Below, piece after piece: positions 31,172 to 38,683 of a DNA stretch of 64,000 nt. The notes beneath the pieces are model-generated. The model was given only the letters and a program-made list of their open reading frames with translations. It was not told where the DNA came from and made no database searches. The stretch is taken from contig NZ_JAAORA010000003.1 of the NCBI RefSeq assembly GCF_011601315.1, positions 62,001 to 126,000 on the forward strand. The letters run 5' to 3'. The first letter of the stretch is position 1. Each line of letters begins with the position of its first letter. Made by a program: the position numbers and the translations under genes. This stretch comes from Candidatus Chlorobium masyuteum. Lineage in GTDB: Bacteria > Bacteroidota > Chlorobiia > Chlorobiales > Chlorobiaceae.

Positions 31172-31328
31172 GGGGAGAGGAAAAGTCTGAACTATGATGC
31201 GGATTGAAGAGCTGGATTTTTATACCGGAAAAGCCGGAACAACGGTGTGCAACTGGTCTTGAACTGAATGGTCAGCCGAAGGCAGGTAGTATCATCACAA
31301 TGCATAACATGTTAACAGGAGATAAACG

Positions 31329-31886
31329 ATGAAAAAAACAATCTGGCTGGCAGCCGGTATTACCGGCATGCTGCTCGGCAATCCATCAACAGCGGTACAG
31401 GCCGCCGTGCATCCGCAGCTTTCTATTGTGATTGATTCCCGGCCGAATTTTATCACTCTGAGAAACAGGGGGCTATCGGTATCCCTCGGAAGTCCCTATG
31501 ACATCATTTTCTATGGCCAGCGCTACTACATTAACCAGAATGGCACCTGGTACCGCTCTTCAAGCTATCGCGGGCCCTGGAGCTACATCCGCTCAAGCAA
31601 TCTGCCTTACCAGATCCGCCGTTACAGCATTGACGACATAAGGAGATTTCGTGACACCGAGAACCGGCGCCGCGAATATTCACAAAGGCGAACGCTCCGA
31701 CAGCAGCAGACTGATGAGAACAACCGGAGAGTTCTTGAGCAGAAACGCAGCGACGAAAATACCCAGAGAACACTCGATCAGCAGCGCAGCGATGAAAACA
31801 ACAGAAGAATCCTTGAACAGCAGCGCAGCGATGAAAACAACAGAAGAATGCTCCAGCAGCAGCGCAACGATCAGCAACGCAACTGA
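31329..31886 (+). CDS. Exported protein with 13-residue C-terminal repeats
   Basis: 185 residues. AACAGGAGAT before the ATG. Signal peptide ending about VQAA; a middle part with YINQNGTWYRSSSYRGPWSYI, the pattern of proteins with a WY/GxW surface module; then from residue 121 five near-perfect 13-residue repeats of the type R-x-L-E-Q-Q-R-S-D-E-N-N-R. The repeats are highly charged and likely form a coil. A periplasmic or surface protein of unknown function. Confidence 0.7.
   Translation: MKKTIWLAAGITGMLLGNPSTAVQAAVHPQLSIVIDSRPNFITLRNRGLSVSLGSPYDIIFYGQRYYINQNGTWYRSSSYRGPWSYIRSSNLPYQIRRYSIDDIRRFRDTENRRREYSQRRTLRQQQTDENNRRVLEQKRSDENTQRTLDQQRSDENNRRILEQQRSDENNRRMLQQQRNDQQRN
31689..31883 (+). repeat. 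Five tandem 39-bp coding repeats
   Basis: Each unit encodes 13 residues; the two best copies (encoding RILEQQRSDENNR and RTLDQQRSDENNR) differ at few positions. The register is in frame throughout, so unit number can change without breaking the gene. Confidence 0.85.
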
Positions 31887-31916
31887 TGAACAGGTTGTAA
31901 CATGAAGAGTGATTCA

Positions 31917-31944
31917 CGGCTCATGCATTCTGTTTCATGAGCCG
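31917..31944 (+). other. Hairpin downstream of the repeat protein
   Basis: CGGCTCATG (31917-31925) and CATGAGCCG (31936-31944), perfect 9-base arms with a 10-base loop. There is no T-tract after it, so termination is only possible, not shown. Confidence 0.55.
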
Positions 31945-32021
31945 GGAGTGCTCGATTTCAGATGGGTAGTGAAGAAAAGGATTTCAAATAACGGAAACGA
32001 TGAAAAACAGGGAGATCTCTC

Positions 32022-32312
32022 ATGAGCATGAAAGAAGCATATAAAAAGAAAGCCGCTGCAGAGCTTGAACTCGCTCAGGCAAGATTGGCCGAGTTTAAAG
32101 CCAAAGCAAAAAGTGCGTCAGCAGACTTACAGGTCAACTATGCAAAACAGATTGAAGAGCTTGATAATGGAGTCGGCGTTGCAAAGGGAAAACTGAAAGA
32201 GCTCGGTGATGCAGGAGAGGAGGCGTGGGAGAAACTCAAGGATGGTGTGGAGAGTGCTCTGCGCTCGGTGAGTGCATCTATCCGGGATATTGCAGACAAA
32301 ATAAAACATTGA
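32022..32312 (+). CDS. Sll1863-like coiled-coil stress protein
   Basis: 96 residues, predicted almost fully helical and charged (AAAELELAQARLAEFKAKAK, GDAGEEAWEKLKDGVESAL). The pattern matches small coiled-coil proteins of the sll1863 stress-response type; no catalytic residues. Lies in the plus-strand stress-like group. A UUCG-tetraloop hairpin GGGC-TTCG-GCCC follows at 32318-32329. Confidence 0.6.
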   Translation: MSMKEAYKKKAAAELELAQARLAEFKAKAKSASADLQVNYAKQIEELDNGVGVAKGKLKELGDAGEEAWEKLKDGVESALRSVSASIRDIADKIKH

Positions 32313-32415
32313 CGAGAGGGCTTCGGCCCCGTAAGTGGATATGAGTGTTACGAAAGATTGGGACATGCGCTGAAAACGGTTAATGAGACAATCGTTAACC
32401 ACAATGGAGAGAGCA

Positions 32416-32868
32416 ATGAACAAGAGTAAACGAACGTCACTCGATTTAATGAACAATATCTACACTCTTGCATACTGGATGACCGGATCAGAAACAGAGA
32501 GTAATGAGCTTGTCAACAAAACCTATAGCAGGATCGATCAGGATATGACCGACAAGGAGATATTCAGAACTTTCAGATCATGCTATTTCACCAGTATTGA
32601 GCCCGAAGGGCAGCTTGCTGCTGATGTCTCCACTCTGATTGGCGTCAGCAGTGAAGAGTCACTGCGTCAGCGGTTTGCCGACATAAAACTCTCGGTGTTG
32701 CTATCAGAGATACCCGGAATAAGGCACAGGGATATATCAAAGATAATCGGCAAACCCCTGTTAACAGTTCGATGGTGGTTGTCGCTTGGGCGAAAATCTC
32801 TTGTCAACACACAACGGCTAATACCTCCGATAGAGATGTGTCTGCCGATTGCCGGAGCACTGCAATGA
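32416..32868 (+). CDS. Divergent ECF sigma-factor-like protein
   Basis: 150 residues from ATG 32416 (GGAGAGA before it; the frame opens at 32383). Residues 14-40 (YTLAYWMTGSETESNELVNKTY) resemble sigma region 2.1-2.2, and a C-terminal RHRDISKIIGKPLLTVRWWL...GRKSL resembles the region 4 helix-turn-helix. The conserved region 2.3-2.4 and the helix before the region 4 HTH are shortened or missing. It may be a degenerate sigma factor or a sigma-like regulator. The stop overlaps the glycosyltransferase start by four bases (ATGA). Confidence 0.6.
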   Translation: MNKSKRTSLDLMNNIYTLAYWMTGSETESNELVNKTYSRIDQDMTDKEIFRTFRSCYFTSIEPEGQLAADVSTLIGVSSEESLRQRFADIKLSVLLSEIPGIRHRDISKIIGKPLLTVRWWLSLGRKSLVNTQRLIPPIEMCLPIAGALQ

Positions 32869-33965
32869 AAAAAAAACTTCGCATAGCTCAAATCGCACCC
32901 CTGGTGGAGCGCGTACCTCCAAAAAAGTACGGGGGTACAGAGCGGGTTGTCTATCATCTGACAGAGGGGCTTGTCGAGAAGGGCCATGATGTCACCCTCT
33001 TTGCTTCAGGAGACTCCCTGACAAGTGCCAGGCTGGTTGCCCCGATTAAAGAGGCTCTCCGTCTTGGAAGAAAAAGTTACTCGCCGATCATCGTCAACAT
33101 GATGATGTTAAGCCGTGTCTATGAGAAGATGTTCAGGGAGTTCGACATCGTCCATTCCCATCTTGAATACCTCACCCTCCCCTATGCATACAAGGCGCAG
33201 GTGCCAACCGTCCTGACGATGCACGGCCGGCTTGATCTTGGCAACTACCGGGATGTGCTGCGACTCTATCCTGAAATGGCCTATGTTTCCATCAGCGATT
33301 CACAACGTGCTCCGGTGCCGGATATCAACTGGGCTAAAACCATATATCATGGATATCCCGCATCCTGTTTTGAGTTTAATGAGCACCCTGATGACTATTT
33401 CCTCTACCTCGGCCGTTTTTCAGAGGAAAAAAGACCCGAGCAGGCAATCATGCTTGCCAGAGCGTGCAATATCCCGTTGAAAATTGCCGCTAAAATTGAT
33501 CCGGCCGATCAGAACTATTTTGACAAAAAAATCAGGCCTCTGCTTGATCACCCGCTCATAGACTATGTAGGCGAGGTGGATGACCGCCAGAAGGTAGGGC
33601 TGCTGAAAAATGCCAAAGCGCTGCTCAACACCATTGACTGGCCTGAACCCTTCGGCCTGGTGATGATTGAAGCTCTTGCCTGCGGTACACCGGTGATTGT
33701 GAGAGGTTGTGGCTCTGCTCCGGAAGTGATCACGCATGGCAAAACGGGATTTATCTGTAACAGCAAGCAGGAGTTTATTGATGCTATTCATCATGTGGAT
33801 CGCCTGTCACGAAAAACCTGCCGGAATGAGTTTGAACGGCGTTTTTCGCTCTCGGAAATGGTGGGGAACTATGAAGATCTCTACTATAGCCTGCAGGAGA
33901 AAAAAATAAACCGGTATCCACTATCCGCTCCATTGCTCAAAAATGGAGTTCCAAGTTTCCGCTGA
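32865..33965 (+). CDS. GT-B glycosyltransferase, family 4
   Basis: 366 residues. N-terminal IAPLVERVPPKKYGGTERVV is the typical GT4 acceptor-side loop; C-terminal domain has FLYLGRFSEEKRPEQAI and the EX7E motif within PEPFGLVMIEALACGTPVI. Transfers a hexose from a nucleotide sugar to an unknown acceptor in the cytoplasm. Start fixed by overlap with the sigma-like gene, so both are translated together. Confidence 0.88.
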   Translation: MKKKLRIAQIAPLVERVPPKKYGGTERVVYHLTEGLVEKGHDVTLFASGDSLTSARLVAPIKEALRLGRKSYSPIIVNMMMLSRVYEKMFREFDIVHSHLEYLTLPYAYKAQVPTVLTMHGRLDLGNYRDVLRLYPEMAYVSISDSQRAPVPDINWAKTIYHGYPASCFEFNEHPDDYFLYLGRFSEEKRPEQAIMLARACNIPLKIAAKIDPADQNYFDKKIRPLLDHPLIDYVGEVDDRQKVGLLKNAKALLNTIDWPEPFGLVMIEALACGTPVIVRGCGSAPEVITHGKTGFICNSKQEFIDAIHHVDRLSRKTCRNEFERRFSLSEMVGNYEDLYYSLQEKKINRYPLSAPLLKNGVPSFR

Positions 33966-34047
33966 TCCCGATGGCTATACGACGTCAGGATGAATACACA
34001 TGATGTGGATTGGCGGAATTTTATTAATGAAATAACCAGAGTAGATC

Positions 34048-34539
34048 ATGGCTGATGCATTGCATAAATCGTTTACCTGGAGAGTGTTCATCAGCTTCGG
34101 GCTCTTCATCGCCTTTCTGATGATTCTTGTTTCGGGTGTGATTCTCTATATCGGGCCTTCAGGCAGAGCACCCGCTGCTGCGGCATGGCGTATGATCGGC
34201 CTCACTAAAGGGGAGTGGCAGAACCAGCACATTATTTTCGGGTTTGCCTTTTCCCTGCTTTCACTCTTCCATCTGCTTGTGATTAACTGGAAGGCCTTTT
34301 TCTCCTACGTGAAGTCAAAAGCCGTTGCCGGGATCAAAAGTCCCGGAGAGCTTGTTTTCATTATGGCGCTCTCGCTCTTCTTCGGAATTGGCACCTACTA
34401 CAAGATAGAGCCCTTTTCAGCGATCCTTGAGTTTGGCAAAACCATCGCCAAGTCATGGGAAGGCAAACCGGTAAACAAACCGCAGAGCATTCAGGGATCA
34501 GCCGGGGAGATGAACAGCCGGAGTAAACCCGCTGAATGA
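34048..34539 (+). CDS. DUF4405-type integral membrane protein
   Basis: 163 residues with three or four membrane helices (FISFGLFIAFLMILVSGVIL, HIIFGFAFSLLSLFHLLVIN). Histidines in the second pair of helices and the overall pattern match DUF4405, a family related to cytochrome b561-like haem-binding membrane domains. Haem binding here is inference. A tail of about 30 residues is polar. Confidence 0.7.
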   Translation: MADALHKSFTWRVFISFGLFIAFLMILVSGVILYIGPSGRAPAAAAWRMIGLTKGEWQNQHIIFGFAFSLLSLFHLLVINWKAFFSYVKSKAVAGIKSPGELVFIMALSLFFGIGTYYKIEPFSAILEFGKTIAKSWEGKPVNKPQSIQGSAGEMNSRSKPAE

Positions 34540-34609
34540 TGGTCCGGGTACAATACAATTGACAGAGATGGGAAATCCAGGGTAACCGCATTATCAACCT
34601 GTTGCTCAG

Positions 34610-36217
34610 ATGAAAAAGAAGATCAACGCACTCCGGAAGCGGGAACTTCAACCTGCATCACCTCCCGAACCCTCAGGGTTCAATCATTTTCTGTATGGAA
34701 CCGCCCGTTCATTGATCTGCCTGTTGCTGCTTTCAGCCGCAAATTCGCATCTGGTTGAAGCAAAAACCGCAGCCGAGGTTTTCCAGGATATTTCCGGAAG
34801 CGTGGTAGTCGTACAGAACTATGACAGCAACAACAAGCTGCAAAGCATGGGGAGCGGCATTATTCTGCCTTCCGGAAACGTGGCAACAAACTGTCATGTG
34901 ATTGAAAAAGCCGGACGACTGGCGATTATCTACCAGAAAAAAGAGTATCCGGCCAAAGCCCGCTATACCGACCGTTTCAGGGATGTCTGCTCCCTTACAG
35001 TCTCCGGCCTGCAAGCCTCGCAACTCATCCTTGGAGACACCAATCAACTCAAGGTAGGATCCAAAGTCTATGCCATAGGTGCACCCCAGGGACTTGAGCT
35101 GACTTTTTCCGACGGTATCATCTCCGGCCTGCGAACGGTCGATAAAGGACACTATATTCAGTCTACTGCACCAATATCACTCGGCTCAAGCGGGGGTGGT
35201 CTGTTTGATGAGAATGCCAGGTTGATTGGTCTGCCCACCTATTTTTTCAAACAGGGTCAACAGTTGAATTTCGCCCTTCCTGTGGAGTGGGTTATCGATC
35301 TTCCTAATCGTCAGTCTGTAGAGTCAAAGGTAAATGCCAACGATATTGATTGGACCTATCAGGTTACCGCCCTTGAGGAAAAACAGGATTGGGGAGGGAT
35401 GGTCCAGCTCTGCCAGAGATGGACAAAACAGCTTCCATCAAGCAGCAACGCATGGGGGTATTTAGGTGTCGCCTATCTTCAGAAAGGTGATCTGACCCTT
35501 GCAATTGAAGCGTATCAGGCTGCGGTTCTTATTCGTCCTGAATATTCTCAATACTGGGCAGATCTTGGTGCCGCCTATGGCAGGGAGGGGCAAAAGCTCA
35601 AAAAAATAGAGGCTTACAAAAAAGCGGTGAGGCTCAACAATGATTATGCTCTCGGCTGGATCAACCTTGCCAATGCCTGTGTTCAGAACGGGGAGTATGA
35701 ACAAGCCATCCTTGCTTACCTGGAGGTGTTACGGATCACACCAGGGGACGCTTCGTCCTGGTATAATATGGGTCATGCCTATCGCGATGCCGGCCAATTC
35801 ATTAAAGCTGTCGAGGCTTACCGGAAAGCGGCAACGCTCTCTCCCGGCAATGCACAATATTTGATAAAACTTGGTCAGGCTTATGGCATGGCCGGTCAGG
35901 ATGTCAAGCAGCTCGAAGCCTACAGAAAAGCCCTGGTCGTCAATCCGGCTTATGTTGATGCATGGCTCTATCTGGGGGTTGCCTATAATAAATCAAAGAT
36001 GGAAATTCAGGAGCGTGACGCTTATCTGAAAGCCCTTCTTATTGATCCGAATCACAATGCGGTACTCTTCAATCTTGGCCAGAACTATCTTGAACACGGT
36101 AATCGCCAAAAAGGTATGGAGGTCTATTCCCGTCTGAAAGAGCTGAATCAGGATCTTGCCCAGCAATTCTATAACAATTTCAGCAAGCTGATGTTTTTTA
36201 AAACCGCGATGCGGTAA
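34610..36217 (+). CDS. Secreted trypsin-like serine protease with TPR repeats
   Basis: 535 residues. Signal sequence around SLICLLLLSAANSHLVEA. Protease domain about residues 55-240: GSGIILPSGNVATNCHVI (catalytic His), RDVCSLTV (Asp), ISLGSSGGGLFDENA (Ser). From about residue 270 there are at least seven TPR units (e.g. GYLGVAYLQKGDLTLAIEAY, WINLANACVQNGEYEQAI). The protease resembles Deg/HtrA-type S1C enzymes without a PDZ domain, with TPRs in place of it. Expected in the periplasm, substrates unknown. Confidence 0.88.
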   Translation: MKKKINALRKRELQPASPPEPSGFNHFLYGTARSLICLLLLSAANSHLVEAKTAAEVFQDISGSVVVVQNYDSNNKLQSMGSGIILPSGNVATNCHVIEKAGRLAIIYQKKEYPAKARYTDRFRDVCSLTVSGLQASQLILGDTNQLKVGSKVYAIGAPQGLELTFSDGIISGLRTVDKGHYIQSTAPISLGSSGGGLFDENARLIGLPTYFFKQGQQLNFALPVEWVIDLPNRQSVESKVNANDIDWTYQVTALEEKQDWGGMVQLCQRWTKQLPSSSNAWGYLGVAYLQKGDLTLAIEAYQAAVLIRPEYSQYWADLGAAYGREGQKLKKIEAYKKAVRLNNDYALGWINLANACVQNGEYEQAILAYLEVLRITPGDASSWYNMGHAYRDAGQFIKAVEAYRKAATLSPGNAQYLIKLGQAYGMAGQDVKQLEAYRKALVVNPAYVDAWLYLGVAYNKSKMEIQERDAYLKALLIDPNHNAVLFNLGQNYLEHGNRQKGMEVYSRLKELNQDLAQQFYNNFSKLMFFKTAMR

Positions 36218-36310
36218 AGGGCAGCTCATAAAAGGGAGTTGTCATGAATCACCTGAACAATTTATGTGTAGTGATTTTTCAATCAAGCAGGTCAACAGAG
36301 GAACAGAAAG

Positions 36311-37303
36311 ATGACTACTCTATCCATCAGAAAGCATAGCGTACTCCGCACCATGATCAGATGCATAGGCTTGTTGGCACTGTTGCTTATGCCTTCAGAA
36401 CTTCGGGCGGCACCGATGCCCTCGGAATTGAGGATTGATTATGCCGATTACAATCCGCTCAGTTACGTCCTGAAAAAATTCGGTTGGCTGGAAAAGGAGT
36501 TTGAAGCAGACCATGTTGCTGTCCGGTGGATATTCAGCGAAGGGAGTAATCAGGGGCTTGATTTTCTGACAAACGGCAGTGTAGATTTTGCCTCCACGTC
36601 AGCGCTGCCCAGTCTGATCTCAAAAGCAAAAGGAAGTCCGATCAAGGCGGTCTATATCTTTTCGCATCCTGACTGGATTTCACTGGTAGTTAATCGTGAT
36701 TCTCCCATTAAATCGGTCCGTGGCCTAAAGGGTAAAAAGATTGCAGCAACGCCTGTTACTGAACCCTATTTTTTTCTGCTCCGGGCGTTGCATGAGGTTG
36801 GTTTACAGAAAAGTGATGTAATAATTCTTCCCCTGAATCATAAGCAGGGGCGTATTGCACTTGAAACAAATAAAGTTGATGCATGGGCCGGCATTGATCC
36901 TTACGGCATTTCAAGTCAACTGGAGAGCGGAAGTCGTGTGATCTACCGTAACGAGGCATTCAACAGTAATGGTTTTTTGACCATAACAGAGCCATTTGCA
37001 GTCAGATACCCGGACGTGGTCTCACGGGTCATCAGAATATATGAAAGAGTACGCAAGTGGGCGGTAACCCATCCTGATGATCTGGCGGTGATCTACTCTG
37101 ATGAATCCGGAATCTCCCTGCCGATTGCGAAGGTGACCCTCAGCAAGGTTGATCTTTCCCGTCCGGTTCCGGCAATGGAAGACATCATCCATCTGAGGGA
37201 AGCCGTACCCGTTCTGGTGAAGGAGAAGATGGTCAGTGACAGCAGTGTAGCCAACAAGGTGATTGACGATCTGGTTGATCCCGCTTTTCTTCCGGGCAAA
37301 TAA
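36311..37303 (+). CDS. SsuA/NMT1-type ABC substrate-binding protein
   Basis: 330 residues. Signal sequence (IRCIGLLALLLMPSELRA); mature part ELRIDYADYNPLSYVLKKFGWLEKEF and later VDFASTSALPSLISKAKGSPI, the two-lobed fold of aliphatic sulfonate/nitrate/thiamin-precursor binding proteins. Residue sets for ligand choice cannot be read. No ABC permease or ATPase gene next to it, so it is an orphan in this window. A terminator follows. Confidence 0.85.
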   Translation: MTTLSIRKHSVLRTMIRCIGLLALLLMPSELRAAPMPSELRIDYADYNPLSYVLKKFGWLEKEFEADHVAVRWIFSEGSNQGLDFLTNGSVDFASTSALPSLISKAKGSPIKAVYIFSHPDWISLVVNRDSPIKSVRGLKGKKIAATPVTEPYFFLLRALHEVGLQKSDVIILPLNHKQGRIALETNKVDAWAGIDPYGISSQLESGSRVIYRNEAFNSNGFLTITEPFAVRYPDVVSRVIRIYERVRKWAVTHPDDLAVIYSDESGISLPIAKVTLSKVDLSRPVPAMEDIIHLREAVPVLVKEKMVSDSSVANKVIDDLVDPAFLPGK

Positions 37304-37369
37304 CACCGATGCTGAAAGAGTGCGGTTAAGGCGCAACCGGAAAAGAGTAGGTGCATAAAAATTCTTGCG

Positions 37370-37404
37370 AAAAGCTGCCTCTCAGGCAAAATGAGGCAGC
37401 TTTT
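37370..37404 (+). terminator. Rho-independent terminator
   Basis: 12-base arms AAAAGCTGCCTC / GAGGCAGCTTTT (37370-37381 and 37393-37404) continuing into a T-tract. Confidence 0.93.
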
Positions 37405-37592
37405 TTTATTCTACAGAACCCGATGGGCGACCCTGGTACCGGAGCAACTCACTCATGGAGCTGGAGCCAACACCTCTTATGCTTGTAAAGTAAATATGTC
37501 AGGACAATCTCTCCTTATAATTTGTGCTGCTACTATTTGATTATCTGAAGCGTTATTACTGGTATAGATGAAATCATCCGTTTAAAATCATC

Positions 37593-38057
37593 ATGGGAAT
37601 CAATTCCCTTACATACCTCCAGCGCATTCCGGTCTCCATTGAGGAGGCCTGGGCTTTTTTCTCCAATCCAGCTAATCTGTCAAAAATCACTCCTCCTGAA
37701 ATGATGGTCACCATAACCAGCGGAACGGGTGAAAATCGCATATATGAGGGCATGATCATTACCTACACCCTCTATCCCTTCATGATGATTCCCGTCCAGT
37801 GGGAAACAGAGATCACCATGGTATCGAAACCCTATTTTTTTGAAGATGTCCAGAATTCCGGCCCATATGAGTACTGGCATCATCGTCACGCTTTCAGAGA
37901 GGTTCCCGGCGGTGTTGAGATGGTGGACTCTCTTGAGTACGCCCTGCCGATGGGATTGTTTGGTGAGTTCGTCAACACGCTGATTGTTTCCCGGCGACTT
38001 GAGGAGGTGTTCAGGTACAGAAGAGAGCGGATTGAGGAGATTTTAGGACGATTATAA
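37593..38057 (+). CDS. SRPBCC-superfamily protein (polyketide cyclase/Coq10-like)
   Basis: 154 residues, MGINSLTYLQRIPVSIEEAWAFF, then GMIITYTLYPFMMIPVQWETEI and FREVPGGVEMVDSLEYALP, the START-like helix-grip fold. Members bind hydrophobic ligands or are fused to SDR proteins (SulA-like). No function can be given. It stands alone, with the cobalamin riboswitch downstream. Confidence 0.85.
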   Translation: MGINSLTYLQRIPVSIEEAWAFFSNPANLSKITPPEMMVTITSGTGENRIYEGMIITYTLYPFMMIPVQWETEITMVSKPYFFEDVQNSGPYEYWHHRHAFREVPGGVEMVDSLEYALPMGLFGEFVNTLIVSRRLEEVFRYRRERIEEILGRL

Positions 38058-38195
38058 GCAGCGTAAAACATTACCGATGATGCCGCACAATTACGCTGTG
38101 ATATTGCGTAAATGATACATGAAACCGAATATTCCGGATTGATGAAGTTTGTTTCTTTGTCGGGAATTTCTTATCTATGTGGCATTACAACTGTT

Positions 38196-38420
38196 CTTTC
38201 GTCGTAGCTGGTGCCGGCTTAAAAGCCGGAGAATAGGGAATTACGTGAAAATCGTAAACTGTACCCGCAACTGTACAACGGTAACCGCAACAAGCGAGGC
38301 ATGGCCACATGCTCACGCTCTTTGTGGCAGTTTCAGGTCACTGCATGTTCTCCTCCAGGGGGAACGGCGGGAAGGCCGGAGCAGATTGAGACCGTGATAG
38401 TCAGGAGACCTGCCAGTTAT
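38196..38420 (+). promoter_or_regulatory. Cobalamin (AdoCbl) riboswitch
   Basis: Contains the classical conserved blocks in order: GGTGCCGG, ATAGGGAA, ACGTGAAAATCGTAA, CCCGCAACTGTA, a TCACTG box, GGGAAGGCC, and the B12-box AGTCAGGAGACCTGCC ending at 38414. The segment between ACTGTA and the TCACTG box is longer than the usual about 30 bases, roughly 65. It lies about 260 bases upstream of the BtuB-type receptor ATG, so B12 probably turns off the receptor. A weak hairpin ending GCACAGCATTTTTTG (38499-38517) may be its terminator. Confidence 0.95.
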
Positions 38421-38683
38421 TATTTGCATTACAAGATCGGACTACGGGTTATAGTCGGGGCAAAGCTGTACTTCTTTTGCATTGCTCACCGCTTGATCTT
38501 TTTGCACAGCATTTTTTGATATTCCCGAACCGTTAAGCATCATTGAACGGTTGTCACTCTCTTGAAGTCAAAAAACCTGTTGCGGAAATCTTGAGCAGAC
38601 AGTGTCGATTTCGGTTACATGCCGCCTTTGAAAGACCCCTGTCAGTTTACTTCTATAAAACTGAAAACAGGTTTACACCTTCA

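Noticed and set aside
38149-38519. Short plus-strand frames in the btuB leader
   Set aside because: They lie in the cobalamin riboswitch and have no ribosome site or family match.
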